This document shows positions 23,116 through 34,892 of a DNA stretch of 64,000 nucleotides, in pieces. Positions within the stretch are counted from its first letter, which is position 1. Each line of letters starts with the position of its first letter. Source of the stretch: Diphasiastrum complanatum (Eukaryota; Streptophyta; Lycopodiopsida; Lycopodiales; Lycopodiaceae); contig CM055102.1 of assembly GCA_029204225.1 (NCBI GenBank), forward strand, positions 41,313,068-41,377,067, read 5' to 3'. The notes under the pieces are model-generated. The model searched no databases. It was given only the letters and a program-made list of their open reading frames with translations, and was not told the DNA's origin. A program made the position numbers and the translations under genes.

Positions 23116-23454
23116 TCAAACTAAGCCTCTTCCTTCAAGGAACATGGTGACAGTGGATAACTTTTCAGATTTAGGGAATTGGTTCATGGCAAAGTATTTG
23201 TTCCAAACATTTAGCCAAGAACTTACCACTTGTAAGTTCCTATCTTTCTTCTCCCCCTTAAACACTTTCACGGGAGGTGGAACTACATGCTTCTTCTGAT
23301 TGGCTAACCTGGACTCTAAGTCTTGGTCTTTTTGATTAGCTTCAAGAAGCTGCTTATTAGTGGCTTGAATTTGTTGGTATCAAAGTTCAAGAGCTTGTGT
23401 CACATTGGATGGATTTGATAGATCAAATGTTGGATTTTCATTGGTTCGATCCAT
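23116..23454 (-). pseudogene. Gag N-terminal fragment of chromovirus G3
   Basis: Nearly identical to the start of gag in G1 (33505-33839). ATG at 23454, then DRTNENPTFDLSNPSNV, an in-frame TGA at 23382-23380 shared with G1, a Gln/Lys-rich helix, and PPPVKVFKGEKKDRNLQ. It breaks off at 23116 against the A-tract array. The 23455-24488 leader is also nearly identical to that of G1. Confidence 0.85.
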
Positions 23455-24488
23455 TGGGGTTGCTTGTGTGTTTTCCTATTATGCAAATACGACAACAAGT
23501 GCTCAAATTAGAATGATAGAAATGCTTAAATTGTTACATCCAATGCAAATAAAAAACATTTACTTCTATACATTCAATCTTATTGTTTGTAAGCTCAATC
23601 CAAGCCTACTATTTGCAAGCTTAATCCAAGCTTAAGAGGAAAACAACAACAAGCTACATTTGCCTTAATCAAAAGCAAAAATGAAAACCAAATCTTTATG
23701 TAAACTTCAATTAAGTAATCCAACCTAATGTTTATATAAAGTTCCCATTCCAATTCCAATTCCATTTGTCATTTCAAAAGCAGCCAAAGTTTTCACATTT
23801 CTCACTATTCTAGATTTCCAAATCCATGAAACTAGTGTCTAGAAATGGATAACTAATGAAGCTTTATGAAAACTTCAATTTTCAAATCTGATCTATAGAT
23901 TTACAGGTCTGAAAATCAAAACTTTATAATGACAAAAAATAGAACTTCAAAACTTGTTTCATGCACAAAGTTACACTACCATTCCCTTCCTACATTGCCA
24001 TCTTCATGAAACTAGGAGATAGAAAAGTGTAACTAATGAAGTCTGAATGAAAACTTCACTTTTCAGATCTGATTTTCAGATATACAGGTCTGAAAACCAA
24101 AACTTCAAAATGAAAATCAAAACTTCAAACACTTCATTTATGCAAAAAAAACACTAGTTTTGATCAAAACACAGCTAGAATCAATCTTTTTGCCAAAAAA
24201 AAGTTTGTGTATGTAGAGGAAAACTTTCTCTACCCATCCCACAAATCTTTTTTCAAAACTTTAAAAAACCCAAAGCCCACTTTAAAACTTCTCTAACATG
24301 ATAAAAAATTAGCCCCTAAACAATTCTATAAGCATCACTACTCTCTTCCAAAGAGAACTAGATTCATTGGGTACTTCAACTACAAGCTTCCTACAACTAG
24401 AAAAGCCTATAATCTTCTCCCAAAAAAATTTAGTTGGTGATCTTAATAGAACTTGAAGAAGGTTAGAAAGGTTACCATCCTTTGTCTA

Positions 24489-24500
24489 GCTCTGATACCA
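24489..24500 (-). other. Primer-binding site of G3
   Basis: TGGTATCAGAGC on the minus strand, in the same context as the PBS of G1 (GTGGTATCAGAGCTAGAC). Confidence 0.88.
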
Positions 24501-25126
24501 CTACAAGCTTCAAGATGCTCCCCAACTCCAAGCTAGGATGCCTCCACCTGCAAGTAAGGATCTGAAAGCCTCCAAGGATCTCTCCTCCACTTGTGTCCCT
24601 ACTCTTTAAACACAAAGATAGATAACAAGCTAGCCTCAAGTATTCACCACCCAACCATAGCTAGATCCAAGCTCCAAGCAAGACCTGTCTAGCACCCCCT
24701 TGCTAACCATAAACAAATCACAAGCATACCACAACACTCCATAGCATTCTCAAGATCCAAACTCTACTTATGTCCCATACCATAAGCAAGATCCAAACCT
24801 TAAGCATACTACCACAAAAAAGCACTCTACACACTAGTAGCAACACTAGAGCATAAGCAAAGCAAACAAGAGGAATCCCCCCCCCCCCCCAATGGCAGTC
24901 CTACTACCCTCATATAGATGGCCCATGGACCCCTCAAATGCACTATGGAGTTCCATGCTCATCCAATGAGAGAGAGACCTAGGGGAGTTAAAGAATCTCC
25001 AAGAGCCTCCATAGGCTTATGGAAGAGACTCCTTCCATAACCTATGACTCTTTGAATGCCTTTCTTGTGGGAGTTGGCAACTCAATGGACACTTTAAAAA
25101 GGCGCCCTCCTACTAGGTCCCATTAC
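24501..25126 (-). mobile_element. 5' LTR of G3, LTR family A, doubly truncated
   Basis: Matches 34966-35590 of the G1 LTR. Next to the PBS it lacks about 70 bp (34896-34965 of G1), with the break at a CT/CT microhomology. At 25126 it stops at CTAGGTCCCATT against the next element. It carries a C13-14 homopolymer at about 24879 where G1 has TCTCTC. Confidence 0.85.
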
Positions 25127-25130
25127 CCTA

Positions 25131-25440
25131 AAATAGGAATTCAAAAGTAAAGGGAGGCAAAATGTGGAGGGAAAATAGTGCGCCCTCCTACGGGCCCCCA
25201 CTCCACATATAACCATATAATAAGGGCCCAAGGCCAGTCAATGTCATAAAAAAGGACCAAGTCCGGGTCATAAGCATATAAAAAGGCTCTGGGGCCTGTA
25301 CATGACTAATATAAAATGCGTAACCAAAAATATACATAACCAACAATAAATGTAAAGAGGCCTGCGGAATATATGCAGAGTAGCCCAGTAGGCCTGTATT
25401 CTATAGTCCGTAACTCTCCTTGGCTATAAAGAACATTGCC
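25131..25440 (-). mobile_element. Probable truncated 3' LTR of chromovirus G4
   Basis: It follows the chromodomain of G4 on the minus strand after a purine-rich run (TTGGGGGCAATG at about 25448-25437). No second copy is present to prove it, and the far end lacks a clear CA. Confidence 0.4.
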
Positions 25441-25491
25441 CCCAATGTAGGCAAAATAAGATAAGAAACAGTGCCAGAGAAAAATACTGCA

Positions 25492-26784
25492 TCAAGATAT
25501 CCCATCTGAGAAAGGAACATCAAGAGAAGTCGGAGCATCCCGAGAAGCAATGGTAGCTGCAAGTGATCGAGCCTGATCAGCCAGGATAGGAGTATGATAA
25601 AAAACATCAATGGGCTCCCAAGTAGCCTCCTCAATAGGACGACCATCCCACTGGACCAAAAACTGAACCTGCCGATGGCGATGACTATGCAATAAGCGCA
25701 CCTGTAAAATAGCAGCTGGCAGGAATGGAAAAAGCTCTGGATCTGTAGGAAATGAGGAATCTTGAGGAGCATCATCCTCAATAGCAACACGTAATAAACT
25801 GACATGAAAGATATCACAAGCCCAAGTAGTAGCAGGTAACTCAAGACGATATGTAACTGGACTGAGGCGCTCAAGAATTTGAAAAGGCCCATAATAGTGC
25901 GGTGCAAGCTTCTCAATAGAAACAAGACCCTATACAAAACGATGGCGAGCAAAGCGTAACCGGACAAAAACAGTATCTCCCTCTGCAAACTCAACATGGC
26001 GCCGATGATGATCAACAATGGTCCTGTACCGCTGCTGAATATGCTGTAAGGGAGTAGCAGCTCTAGTAATAATCTCCCGAGCACTCGAAATATAAGATGA
26101 AATAGTAACAGGTGCATCATTTGGAGGAGCAGGTATACCGGGTAGAACTGTTGAGTATCCATCAGCAAGCAAGAAAGGAGAAACACCTGTGCTGGAACTA
26201 ACAGAGTTGTTATAAGTATACTCAGCCAAACATAAATGATGATCCCAATCACGACCAGAAGAAGAAACATAATGTCGTAAATAATCCTCCAATACCCGGT
26301 TAATAACCTCAGACTGACCATCTGCAGAAGAATGATAAGCAGTGCCCATAAGTATCCTAACATCCAAGATACGCATAAGCTCAGTCCAAAAACCTGATGT
26401 AAACTTGGTATCCCGATCGGTAAGTATAGATCGTGGGAGACCATGTAAGCGGAAAATCTCAGAAATAAATATATGACCACACTGCTCTACTGTAATAGTA
26501 CGTCTGACTGGTATGAAATGAGCTTGTTTAGAAAACCTATCAACTACCACCAAACAAGAGTCGTGACCACGCTGAGTACGGGGAAGACCTAAAATGAAGT
26601 CCATAGATATATCAGTCCACTGGAGGGAAGGAATAGGCCAACTTTGAAGGAGACCGCCAGGTTTTTCACGGAAATACTTGTTACGAAGACAAAAATCACA
26701 AGTATGAATAAGGTGGGAAAGCTCACGCTTCATGGAAGGCCAATAAAAATGTTCTTTCAAACGGAAAGACATGTAGGAGTCCAA
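25492..26784 (-). pseudogene. Integrase plus chromodomain of G4
   Basis: One nearly continuous frame of about 430 codons with a single TAG (25930-25932). Order: RLKEHFYWPSMKRELSHL and CDFCLRNK (zinc finger), ISMDFILGLPRTQRGHDS (first Asp), SILTDRDTKFTSGFW (second Asp), SSADGQSEVINRVLEDYL (Glu), the GPF/Y module (HYYGPFQILERLSPVTYRLE), and a chromodomain (VQFLVQWDGRPIEEATWEPI). The layout is that of a Tekay/Reina-type chromovirus. The large hydrophobic frame on the same strand (25401-26480) is an artefact of this gene. Confidence 0.9.
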
Positions 26785-28187
26785 GCAAACGAAGTTTCCT
26801 TTTTCAACAGAGCATGCAAAGGAGATGCAAGAGTGGCAAAATGAGCAACTAGTTTACGAAGATGGATAGCAAGACCAAGAAACATACAAACATCATGAAC
26901 ATAAGCAGGCACAGGCCATGAAAGAATAGAACAGACCTTACGAGGGTCGAGACGAACAATACCATTAGTAACAAAGAAGTCCAAAAACTCGATTTGTACC
27001 ACAACAAAAGAACATTTAGAACGTTTAGCATACAAATGATGAGTAACTAACAAAACAAAAACAGAACGAACGTGCTGAACATGAAGAGAGAGAGAGTGGT
27101 GCTATAAATGAAGATATCGTCAAAATAAACAATGATACACTTTCCAAGCAGAGGACGAAAGATGTTATTCATGACATTCGGGCGGGCCATTGGTAACACC
27201 AAAAGGAAGGACACGAAACTCATACAGACCAAAGTGGGTACGGAAAGCTATCTTGTGCTCATCAGGAGGATGCATACGAATTTGGTGATAACCGGAACGG
27301 AGGTCAAGTTTAGAAAAGATCTTGGCTTGGCCTAACTGGTCAAACATGTCATCCATATGAGGAATAGGGTACTGATTAAGTTTATTTAAAGCACGATAAT
27401 CTATACATAGACGTTTAGTACCATCCTTCTTATCAACAAGTAAAACAGGAGCACCAAAAGGACTATGGCTAGGAACAATAAGGCCTTGACGTAATAAATC
27501 AGACACCTGACGCTGGACTTCCTTGTGCTCAACAATATACATACAAAAAGGAGGACGAGAAGGAGGTGATGCAAAGGAAACAAGGTCTATATGGTGGTTG
27601 ACATCTCGTAAAGGTGGTAACTGAGTCGGCTCTCTAAAAACATGCTCAAATTCATGCAACAGTTCAAAAAATACCTGTGGCAAAGGTGGTGCATCCGCAA
27701 TAGGCTGAAGTGGCTGAACAGAAAGAATAGCCGCACAGTGGGCCTTCGGGAGGCTCCGTATGAACTGCTTCCCGGAAATAAGCTGGTAGTCCTGCCGAGA
27801 ATCAATACCGAAAAATATATGCTGAGTACCATCATGAGAGAATGTCCATGTCTGCTGCTGGAGGTCTACTATAATCGCACCAAGGGATGCAAACCAATCA
27901 GCACCGAGGATAAGATCGTACCGTGTAAGTGGAATAATATGAAAATCTTCCTGACCAAGGAAGTCTCCAATCCGATATGAAAGCTGCTGATACATCTGCG
28001 TGCTAGGAAAAGAGTGTGTGTTGGCAACCTCAACATGCAGGGGATGAGATGTAGTGACTGCTGAGAAACGAGTGAGTGCTACCCGTGTCAACAAGGGCAA
28101 TAAACTCACGACCAGTGATACGTACGCGAAGACAGATATGGCGTGGACCCGGCTTACCGGCCCAAGTAGCATAAGCAAGCTGAGCAT
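26757..28187 (-). pseudogene. Protease and reverse transcriptase of G4
   Basis: Protease DTG is in [17 protein letters not shown] at about 28120-28070; after a frameshift near 28035 the frame continues with [15 protein letters not shown] follows: [40 protein letters not shown] and, after frame changes near 27190, the catalytic YFDD in IIVYFDDIFIYS. Thumb and connection (RLDPRKVCSILSWPVPAYV) run to about 26760. RNase H is missing: the sequence jumps to the integrase zinc finger. Confidence 0.9.
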
Positions 28188-28199
28188 GGCATACAGCTA

Positions 28200-28934
28200 G
28201 ATCAAGGGGATCAGGAACAGGCTCAATGGGTGTGGCAAACTGATCAATAGGTGGGTTATCATCAAGAATATGAAGGCATATATGGCAGAATCAGGACTAT
28301 CATCAGGTGTATCAGCATCATGGAAATAGACGGCAGTAGCAGTGGCAGGCTGTCGACAATCACCGACGATATGATCAGGACTCTTACAGTTGAAACATAA
28401 GGCGCTTCTCACGGATCTCAGACATCTCAGGCTGTGAGTAGCAATGAACAAAAACAGGACGAGGAGAAAAAGGAGGACGTGGTGCCGAAGGAAGAGTGGA
28501 CGAAGGTGAACTAACAGATGTGGGACTAGCAGAGGATGGAGAGAAAAAAATAGGACGTGTGAAAGGACGCGAAGGACGAGAAACAGAGGAAGAGATGGGA
28601 GAGTACTTGTGTTGCAGTGCGGTAGCAAGGGAGATGGCGTGAGAAAGAGTGAGTGGAAAAAAAGAAGAAACATCATACCTGAGTGCGCCTCGTAGACCAA
28701 CAACATAACGAGAGATGAGCTCCAATGTAGAAATATCTGGGAATAGATAGGAAAGCTCTGTAAACCATGTCGTATAAGCAGCCAAGTAACCAGTGTGAGA
28801 TAAACTGCGAAAGATGTCGCTCTGTCGAATAAGCCACTGAGGATCAATCATCGCTAGGCGGAGTGTTGTCATAAACTCTGTCCAACTAGCAAGGCCAGGG
28901 TGTGAAGCCGTCTGGCAAAACATGCGCCACCAGT
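28200..28934 (-). pseudogene. Gag C-terminal two thirds of G4
   Basis: WRMFCQTASHPGLASWTEFM, then LRYDVSSFFPLTLSHAISLA and a Ser/Pro-rich linker. A frameshift leads to a zinc knuckle CFNCKSPDHIVGDC at 28356-28397. The N-terminal third is not upstream on this strand but lies in inverted orientation at 28935-29196. Confidence 0.88.
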
Positions 28935-29196
28935 CCAGTGTTTCTCCACTATCTTCACTTGTTTCCCCACAGCGTACATTTCCACCACCCGAGACTCCTT
29001 CATCTTCTGGTCCTTTGCCACAAGACTTTAAGGATAAGGTTCAGCTTACTGTGTATTCTGGGTCATCCGATGGGAATGAACTCGAGAATTGGTATTCTAA
29101 GCTTGAGACATACTTCCTTATGTTTTCTAAGACTGACATTCAGCAGATACATTTGGCTGCTTTACATTTGGAGGGTCGTGCTGCTACTTATCTATA
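28935..29196 (+). pseudogene. Gag N-terminal third of G4 type, inverted
   Basis: The plus strand reads a Pro/Ser-rich start, then LPQDFKDKVQLTVYSGSSDG, ELENWYSKLETYFLMFSKTD and HLAALHLEGRAATYL, exactly the part that should precede WWRMFCQTASHPG on the minus strand. The two halves are head to head, so an inversion or recombination of two copies occurred here. Confidence 0.88.
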
Positions 29197-29334
29197 GCCG
29201 CCATCCTGTGTTTTTTTGCATCCAATTCCATCTCCAACTGCATCCACTCTTTTTTTTTTCTTGACTCGATCCGACGATCAACTTTTCTCTTTCTCATTGC
29301 ATCTGCCACCCTCTCTCTGCCTACTTGAAATTTT

Positions 29335-29545
29335 TTGAGTTTGCTTGTTTTTCGATTTTTCTTCATTTTTTTCGAGTCTACTTGTCTTCGACTTGGTGCA
29401 ATTTTTGAGTCTGAACATTTTTTCGATACCCTACATTTTTTTCGAGTTTTTCAACCTTTCTGATACACTACCTTTTTTGAGTCTTCTCAATTTTTCAATA
29501 CGTCTGATTTTTTTTTTCGATACCTTTGCATTCCTCATCACTACA
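29335..29545. repeat. TCGA/T-tract array, locus 4
   Basis: Complement-strand form of the same motif: TTTTTTCGAGTCTACTTGTC, TTTTTTCGAGTTTTTCAACC, TTTTTTCGATACC, at about 20-35 bp spacing, directly upstream of the U3 start. Confidence 0.7.
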
Positions 29546-29562
29546 GAGACTCCAAAGAAGAA

Positions 29563-30960
29563 ATGGCAGAATCAGATTCCAATCACACTGCCGAGGTACC
29601 AAAGATGTCTCTGACATTGAAATTGGTTCCATGTGAACATCGCATCGTGCTGCAGTGGCACACACAAGCAGAGATGCTCTTCCAGATGCTTGATTTCAGA
29701 ATTCCTGAGTGGAAGGGTCATCAGAGCCTCTACTTGATGTACTAGGCCTATAAAAATTTTGCAGCCAAAGAGTTGATGTTTAGTGTCGATATTCCCAATC
29801 TTCAGCTCTATATCTACTTGGTTGCTAGCAGTCTTACTACCTTTGGCTTCCCAAGTGGTCCTAAAGAAAAACTGGTGAAGCTGACCAACATGATGCAGCA
29901 ATTCTATGCCAAGTTCCTTGACACCTCAGTCGACAAGTGGAAGAACAAGGATGGCATCCTGCTCAAAGCCATCAAACCCAAGGAATTAGGAGCTGCCTAT
30001 GCCTACCTCAGTAGGTACACATTTACATGCAAGGCACGTTTGTTTCGGATTCCCCTTCAGATTTTTGCTATGCTTGGAGAATCCTATGAAGCCCACCACA
30101 ACCTATATAATTGGGGAGGATTTATCTCCCGATAGTTGATCCATACATTACAAAAGAGGGCCTCGGGCCCCAGTAACATCATTGGGCTACATCTTTTCTT
30201 ATCTTGCTCAAAGTCAATCCTCTATCGACTTGAGGCTTGCATTGTTTCCATGAGATGCTGCTACTAACAGAGGCTATACACAATCCATAGCTTCAGCTAC
30301 ATCTTTCCCACAAGTTGTTGCAGCTCATGAACGTCGCACCAAGAAGCGACATGACCGGTCATCACCACCAGCCTCTCAACTTGCTGATACCACACCACCA
30401 CCGAAGAGGCAGAGGATGAAGATGACCGCTAGCAAACTGGTTTTTGAATCTGACATGGACTCCGATAACCCACCACCATCTACGACCAAGCAGTTGACTC
30501 TGAGGAAACAGCAGAAGAACATGGCTGGGTACGAAGATATTTCATCTAGCAATGAAGACAATGAAGATAAAGAAGAAGGCAGCCTCCAGCCAAGGTGCAC
30601 CAGACGACAACGGATCTCACCTGCTGCCTCCTCACCTCAGTTCCTAATCATGGACACCCAACAACTACCAATGCAATCACTTGTTCCACGTTCCAGATCT
30701 CAATCCCCATCGGGACCACCTCAAGCTATTACATCATTCCCTTGTGTCCAGTCAACTATAGCTTTTGTGGTGGCCATCCATCCACATGCAATAGTTTTAG
30801 GGGAGGGAGAAAGGGAGCTGCATGTAGCTACACGAGCAAAAGACACAATTGCAGCTGATTTCATTCACAAAGACACAACAAAAGAGATAAGAGAAGCTGA
30901 ATCTGATCAAGAAACAAAGGTAGAAGATCAAGATCAAGTAGCTCAAGTAATAGTGGAAGT
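29563..30960 (+). pseudogene. U3: N-terminal-type U ORF, decayed
   Basis: ATG at 29563 opens MAESDSNHTAEVPKMSLTLK. An in-frame TAG lies at 29743. The frame continues with FAAKELMFSVDIPNLQLYIY, GPKEKLVKLTNMMQQFYAKF and KPKELGAAYAYLSRYTF, ending at 30135. After frame changes a second open stretch from about 30250 is rich in Pro, Ser and charged residues, with a basic PPPKRQRMKM patch and QLTLRKQQKNMAGYEDISSS. I do not recognise the family. It is grouped with U1/U2/U4 by layout (a helical N-terminal domain, then a disordered Ser/Pro/charged region), not by strong identity. The right end is cut at about 30960 by chromovirus G1. Confidence 0.5.
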
Positions 30961-30965
30961 CCTAA

Positions 30966-31826
30966 AAACTCCATCGTCTGATTGGTCCTTTCCGTTTGAC
31001 CGTCTGATTCTGGATGATCTACAGAACTCAAACTTAAAGTTGTTTCCAACTTTTCAAATACTGCTTGCCAAAAATTCCCAATGAATTTTGGGTCACGGTC
31101 ACTGACAATATCGCAAGGCAGCCCGTATAGTTGAAAAAGCTTCTCAACAAATAGTTGTGCTAGTTCTGAAGCTTTAACGGTAGTTGTCGTTGGAATAAAT
31201 TGAGCAAACTTCGTAAGTCAGTCAACAAGGACCCAAACCGAATCGTGGCCCTTCCGTGTATGTGGAAGCCCGACCACAAAATCCATAGATATACTTTCTT
31301 ACTTTCCGGTAGGAATATCTAAAGGATGTAATAGGCCACTAGCTTTTAGCCTCTCTGCTTTATTTAACTGGCACTTAGTACATTTAAGTACATAGGCCTC
31401 TACTTGACATTTCATCTTAGGCCACCAAAATTGCCTTCGAACTAAGTCAAGTGTTCTTTGTATACTCGGATGTCCTGCGCATGGACTATCATGAAACTCA
31501 TGCAAGATTTGGGCACTTACAGTGTCATTCTCCGGTACACACACCTTTCCTTTACGAAACAAAATCATGTTTCGAATTAGGAAATCCGTTTCAGTCTTTC
31601 CCTGATTTGAGAAATCTTGCAAACCTGAATCGAGCCTCGAAAGTACTTGTTGCCAATACTTTCCAAAAAAAGGATCGGACTCATATAGTCCTTGAAGAGA
31701 CTGAAACAACTCCGGTTCCATAACAATGAAGCACAACAGATTAATAACTGGTAACCGACTCAAAGCATCCGCTAGAGTATTTTGACCTCCTTTACAATAA
31801 CGTATAGAAAAGTCAAAGATTTGCAT
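30966..31826 (-). pseudogene. Integrase of chromovirus G1 with RNase H tail, truncated
   Basis: Begins with the end of RNase H (GGQNTLADALSRLPV at about 31785-31740). The zinc-binding region follows (HEFHDSPCAGHPSIQRTLDL, CTKCQLNKAERL), then the core (SMDFVVGLPHTRKGHDSVW, CDIVSDRDPKFIGNFW, DHPESDGQTERTNQTME). It is cut at about 30966 just after the third catalytic residue, so GPF/Y, chromodomain and 3' LTR are absent. Two stops lie near 31300 and 31220. Confidence 0.9.
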
Positions 31827-31829
31827 CAG

Positions 31830-32203
31830 CTCAACCCATCAGCTCAACCCTAAACCCTCCCCTTTAAATCTGTAGCATCACAGAAATATCGAAGAGTCTG
31901 ATAATCCGTCAAAACTTCAAATCTGGCTCCATACAAATAATGTCGTCAAATTTTCAATGAATGAACAATTGCAAACAGTTCCTTCTCATAGGTACAATAC
32001 CTAGACTGAGCAGGATTGAATTTCTTGCTTTCATAAGCCACAAGATGTCCATCCTGCATCAAAACAGCTCCAATAGCATAATCACTAGCATTGGTCCTAA
32101 CCACAAAAGCCTTATTAGGATCGCCAATGATTAGTATTGGTGCCGAAGTGACACTTTTCTTAAACAACTCAAAACAATTATTCATATCCTCCGTCCACAC
32201 CAC
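31830..32203 (-). pseudogene. RNase H of G1
   Basis: FVVRTNASDYAIGAVLMQDG with the first acidic residue changed (TNAS where TDAS is usual), then KKFNPAQSRYCTYEKELFAI with the conserved YxxxEKE. Stops follow HSLKI. RNase H degrades the RNA strand during cDNA synthesis. Confidence 0.85.
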
Positions 32204-32213
32204 TAGTGGACTC

Positions 32214-32870
32214 TTAGCCCTCCGGTTTTAGCTTCTTATAGCCTTTCAAGGCCTGGATAAGAGGAATTGCCAATCGAGCAAATTGGAGAATATGCCAACA
32301 GAAAAATCCTACAAACCCCAAGAAAGACTTGATTTCCTGAACTGTCGTGAGAATAGGCCAATCAATAACCCTCTGGTTACGATCGGCCTCAATCTCCACT
32401 CCCCGTTTGAAAATTTTATGCCCCAAGTAGGACAATTCCTTCGCAAAAAAAGTCATACATAGACTCTTTGGCAAAGAGCTTTTCCCTTCTTAGGATGTCC
32501 CAGACAAAAGATGTTCTTTATGTTCTGCCAAAGTCTTACTGAACACTAGGATATCATCTAAGAATGCCACTACGAATCTTTCCAAATATGGCCTGAACAA
32601 ATCGTTCATCATCTATTGGAAAGTTGCCGGTGCATTGGTCAAACCAAAAGGCAACACCAAAAATTCGTAGTGACCAAAGTGAGTTCAAAACCCGATTTTT
32701 GGTATATCTTCTGCCTTAATGCATATATGATGGAATCACGACCTTAGATCTATCTTGGTAAAGTACCCAACACCACCAAGATAATCTATTAGGTCATTCA
32801 TCCGTGGCAGTGGATATCTATTCTTAACGGTTACCTTGTTCAATTGCTTTACTTTTAATGCACTTAAGGT
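32214..32870 (-). pseudogene. Reverse transcriptase of G1, 5' part deleted
   Basis: [20 protein letters not shown], then THFGHYEFLVLPFGLTNAP and the active site in [12 protein letters not shown] (FLDD) near 32560. Thumb and connection follow (ELSYLGHKIFKRGVEIEADR to ALKGYKKL). The protease and the first RT motifs are missing: gag joins RT directly at about 32865, where sister copy G2 still has a protease. Several stops. Confidence 0.88.
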
Positions 32871-32953
32871 CATTAGGTCCAAAGACTAAAGAACTAAGGA
32901 CACAATACATCCATCTCATTACTTCGAGATAGATTACCTGAGGTAAAAGCTGG

Positions 32954-33839
32954 TTATTTGACGCAATCTCGTGCAAGGTGACCCTCGCCATTGCACTTGA
33001 AGCACAGGTTCTTCTTACGAGCTTCAGCTTTATCATTGCCACCATGATGATTTTTAAAAAAAAAATTTGTTTTCTTAAATTTTTTGGAATTGGGATGTGT
33101 TTCACTAACAACTTCCCTATCCTTCCTCTTAAATTGAAAACCTTTTTTCCGCTCATTAGGCTCCCCTAGGTGGCTTAGGTGTGTCATCAAAGTATTTTGC
33201 AGCCCTAATAGCATCTTCTAGGGTTCTTGGATGGTTTCTACGAACATCCACTTGATAATCTTTTGGTAACCCATCAATGAACATTAACATTTGTACCTTA
33301 GGAGGAATATCACTATAAAGTGGATTCAGGTACTCATGAAAATCTTGAATAAATTGTTCCAAACCTTTATTCATGGTTAGATGACTCAACTTTTGGAAAT
33401 GTTCATAGTCATCTAAAAGTGGTAGAAAATAATCTCTAAAAAGCTTGCAAAAATCATTCCATGTACAAGATTGATTGCCCTTTGCAACCAATTCATCCCA
33501 CCAAACTAAGTCTCTTCCTTCAAGGAACATGGTGACAGTGGATAACTTTTCAGATTCAGGGAATTGGTTCATGGCAAAGTATTTGTTCCAAACATTTAGC
33601 CAAGAACTTACCATTTGTAAGTTCCTATCTTTCTTCTCCCCCTTAAACACTTTCACGGGAGGTGGAACTACATGCTTCTTCTGATTGGCTAACCTGGACT
33701 CTAAGTCTTGGTCTTTTTGATTAGCTTCAAGAAGCTGCTTATTAGTGGCTTGAATTTGTTGGTATCAAAGTTCAAGAGCTTGTGCCACATTGGATGGATT
33801 TGATAGATCAAATGTTGGATTTTCATTGGTTCGATCCAT
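32954..33839 (-). pseudogene. Gag of chromovirus G1
   Basis: ATG at 33839, DRTNENPTFDLSNPSNV, then TGA at 33767-33765, then a long open stretch with SSWLNVWNKYFAMNQFPESE, FLEGRDLVWWDELVAKGNQ and FIQDFHEYLNPLYSDIPPKV. A small deletion after KPPRG shifts frame before a zinc knuckle CFKCNGEGHLARDC at 32963-33004. The early TGA is shared with G3, so it predates their separation or real translation starts downstream. Gag forms the virus-like particle. Confidence 0.9.
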
Positions 33840-34879
33840 TGGGGTTGCTTGTGTGTTTTCCTATTATGCAAATACAACAACAAGTGCTCAAATTAGAATG
33901 ATAGAAATGCTTAAATTGTTACATCCAATGCAAATAAAAAGCATTTACTTCTATACATTCAATCTTATTGTTTGTAAGCTCAATCCAAGCCTACTATTTG
34001 CAAGCTTAATCCAAGCTTAAGAGGAAAACAACAACAAGCTACATTTGCCTTAATCAAAAGCAAAAATGAAAACCAAATCTTTATGTAAACTTCAATTAAC
34101 TAATCCAACCATTATTAATGTTTACATAAAGTTCCCATTCCAATTCCAATTCAATTTGTCATTTCAAAAGCAACCAAAGTTTTCACATTTCTCACTATTC
34201 TAGATTTCCAAAACCAAGAAACTAAAGTCTAGAAATGGATAACTAATGAAGCTTTATGAAACCATCAATTTTTAGATCTGATTTTTAGATTTACAGGTCT
34301 GAAAATCAGAACTTCAAAATGACAAAAAATAGAATTTCAAAACTTGTTCTATGCACAAAGTTACACTACCATTCCCTTCCTACATTGTCATTTTCATGAA
34401 ACTAGGAGATAGAAAGGTGTAACTAATGAAGTTTGAATGAAAACTTCACTTTTCAGATCTGAATTTCAGATTTATAGGTCTGAAAAACAGATTTTCAAAA
34501 TGAAAATCAAAACTTCAAACACTTCATTTATGCAAAAAAAACACTAGTTTTGATCAAAACACATAGCTAGAATCAATCTTTTTGCCAAAAAATGTTTGTG
34601 TATGTAGAGGAAGACTTCCTCTACCCATCCCACAAATCTTTTTTCAGAACTTTTAAAAACCCAAAGCCCACTTTAAAACTTCTCTAACATGATAAAAAAT
34701 CAGCCCCTAAACAATTGTATAGGCATCATTACTCTCTTCCAAAGAGAACTAGATTCATTGGGTACATCAACTACAAGCTTCCTACAACTAGAAAAGCCTA
34801 TAATCTTTCCCAAAAAAAATTTAGTTGGTGATCTTAATAGAACTTGAAGAAGGTTAGAAAGGTCACCATCCTTTGTCTA
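33840..34879 (-). other. Leader of G1
   Basis: Non-coding stretch between PBS and gag, almost identical to 23455-24488 of G3 with scattered substitutions. The small plus-strand frames in both copies are shadows of gag. Confidence 0.75.
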
Positions 34880-34891
34880 GCTCTGATACCA
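34880..34891 (-). other. Primer-binding site of G1
   Basis: TGGTATCAGAGC on the minus strand, one base from the LTR end. Confidence 0.9.
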
Positions 34892-34892
34892 C

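Noticed and set aside
25401-26480. 359-codon hydrophobic frame that looks like a multi-pass membrane protein
   Set aside because: It is a wrong-frame reading of the G4 integrase and chromodomain, whose motifs are in another minus-strand frame.
28197-28847. 216-codon hydrophobic frame resembling a transporter
   Set aside because: Wrong-frame reading of the Ser/Pro-rich Gag of G4.
23405-34020. Two matching 76-codon plus-strand ORFs (23405-23635 and 33790-34020)
   Set aside because: Their similarity reflects the G3/G1 duplication; they are antisense to the Gag start and leader.
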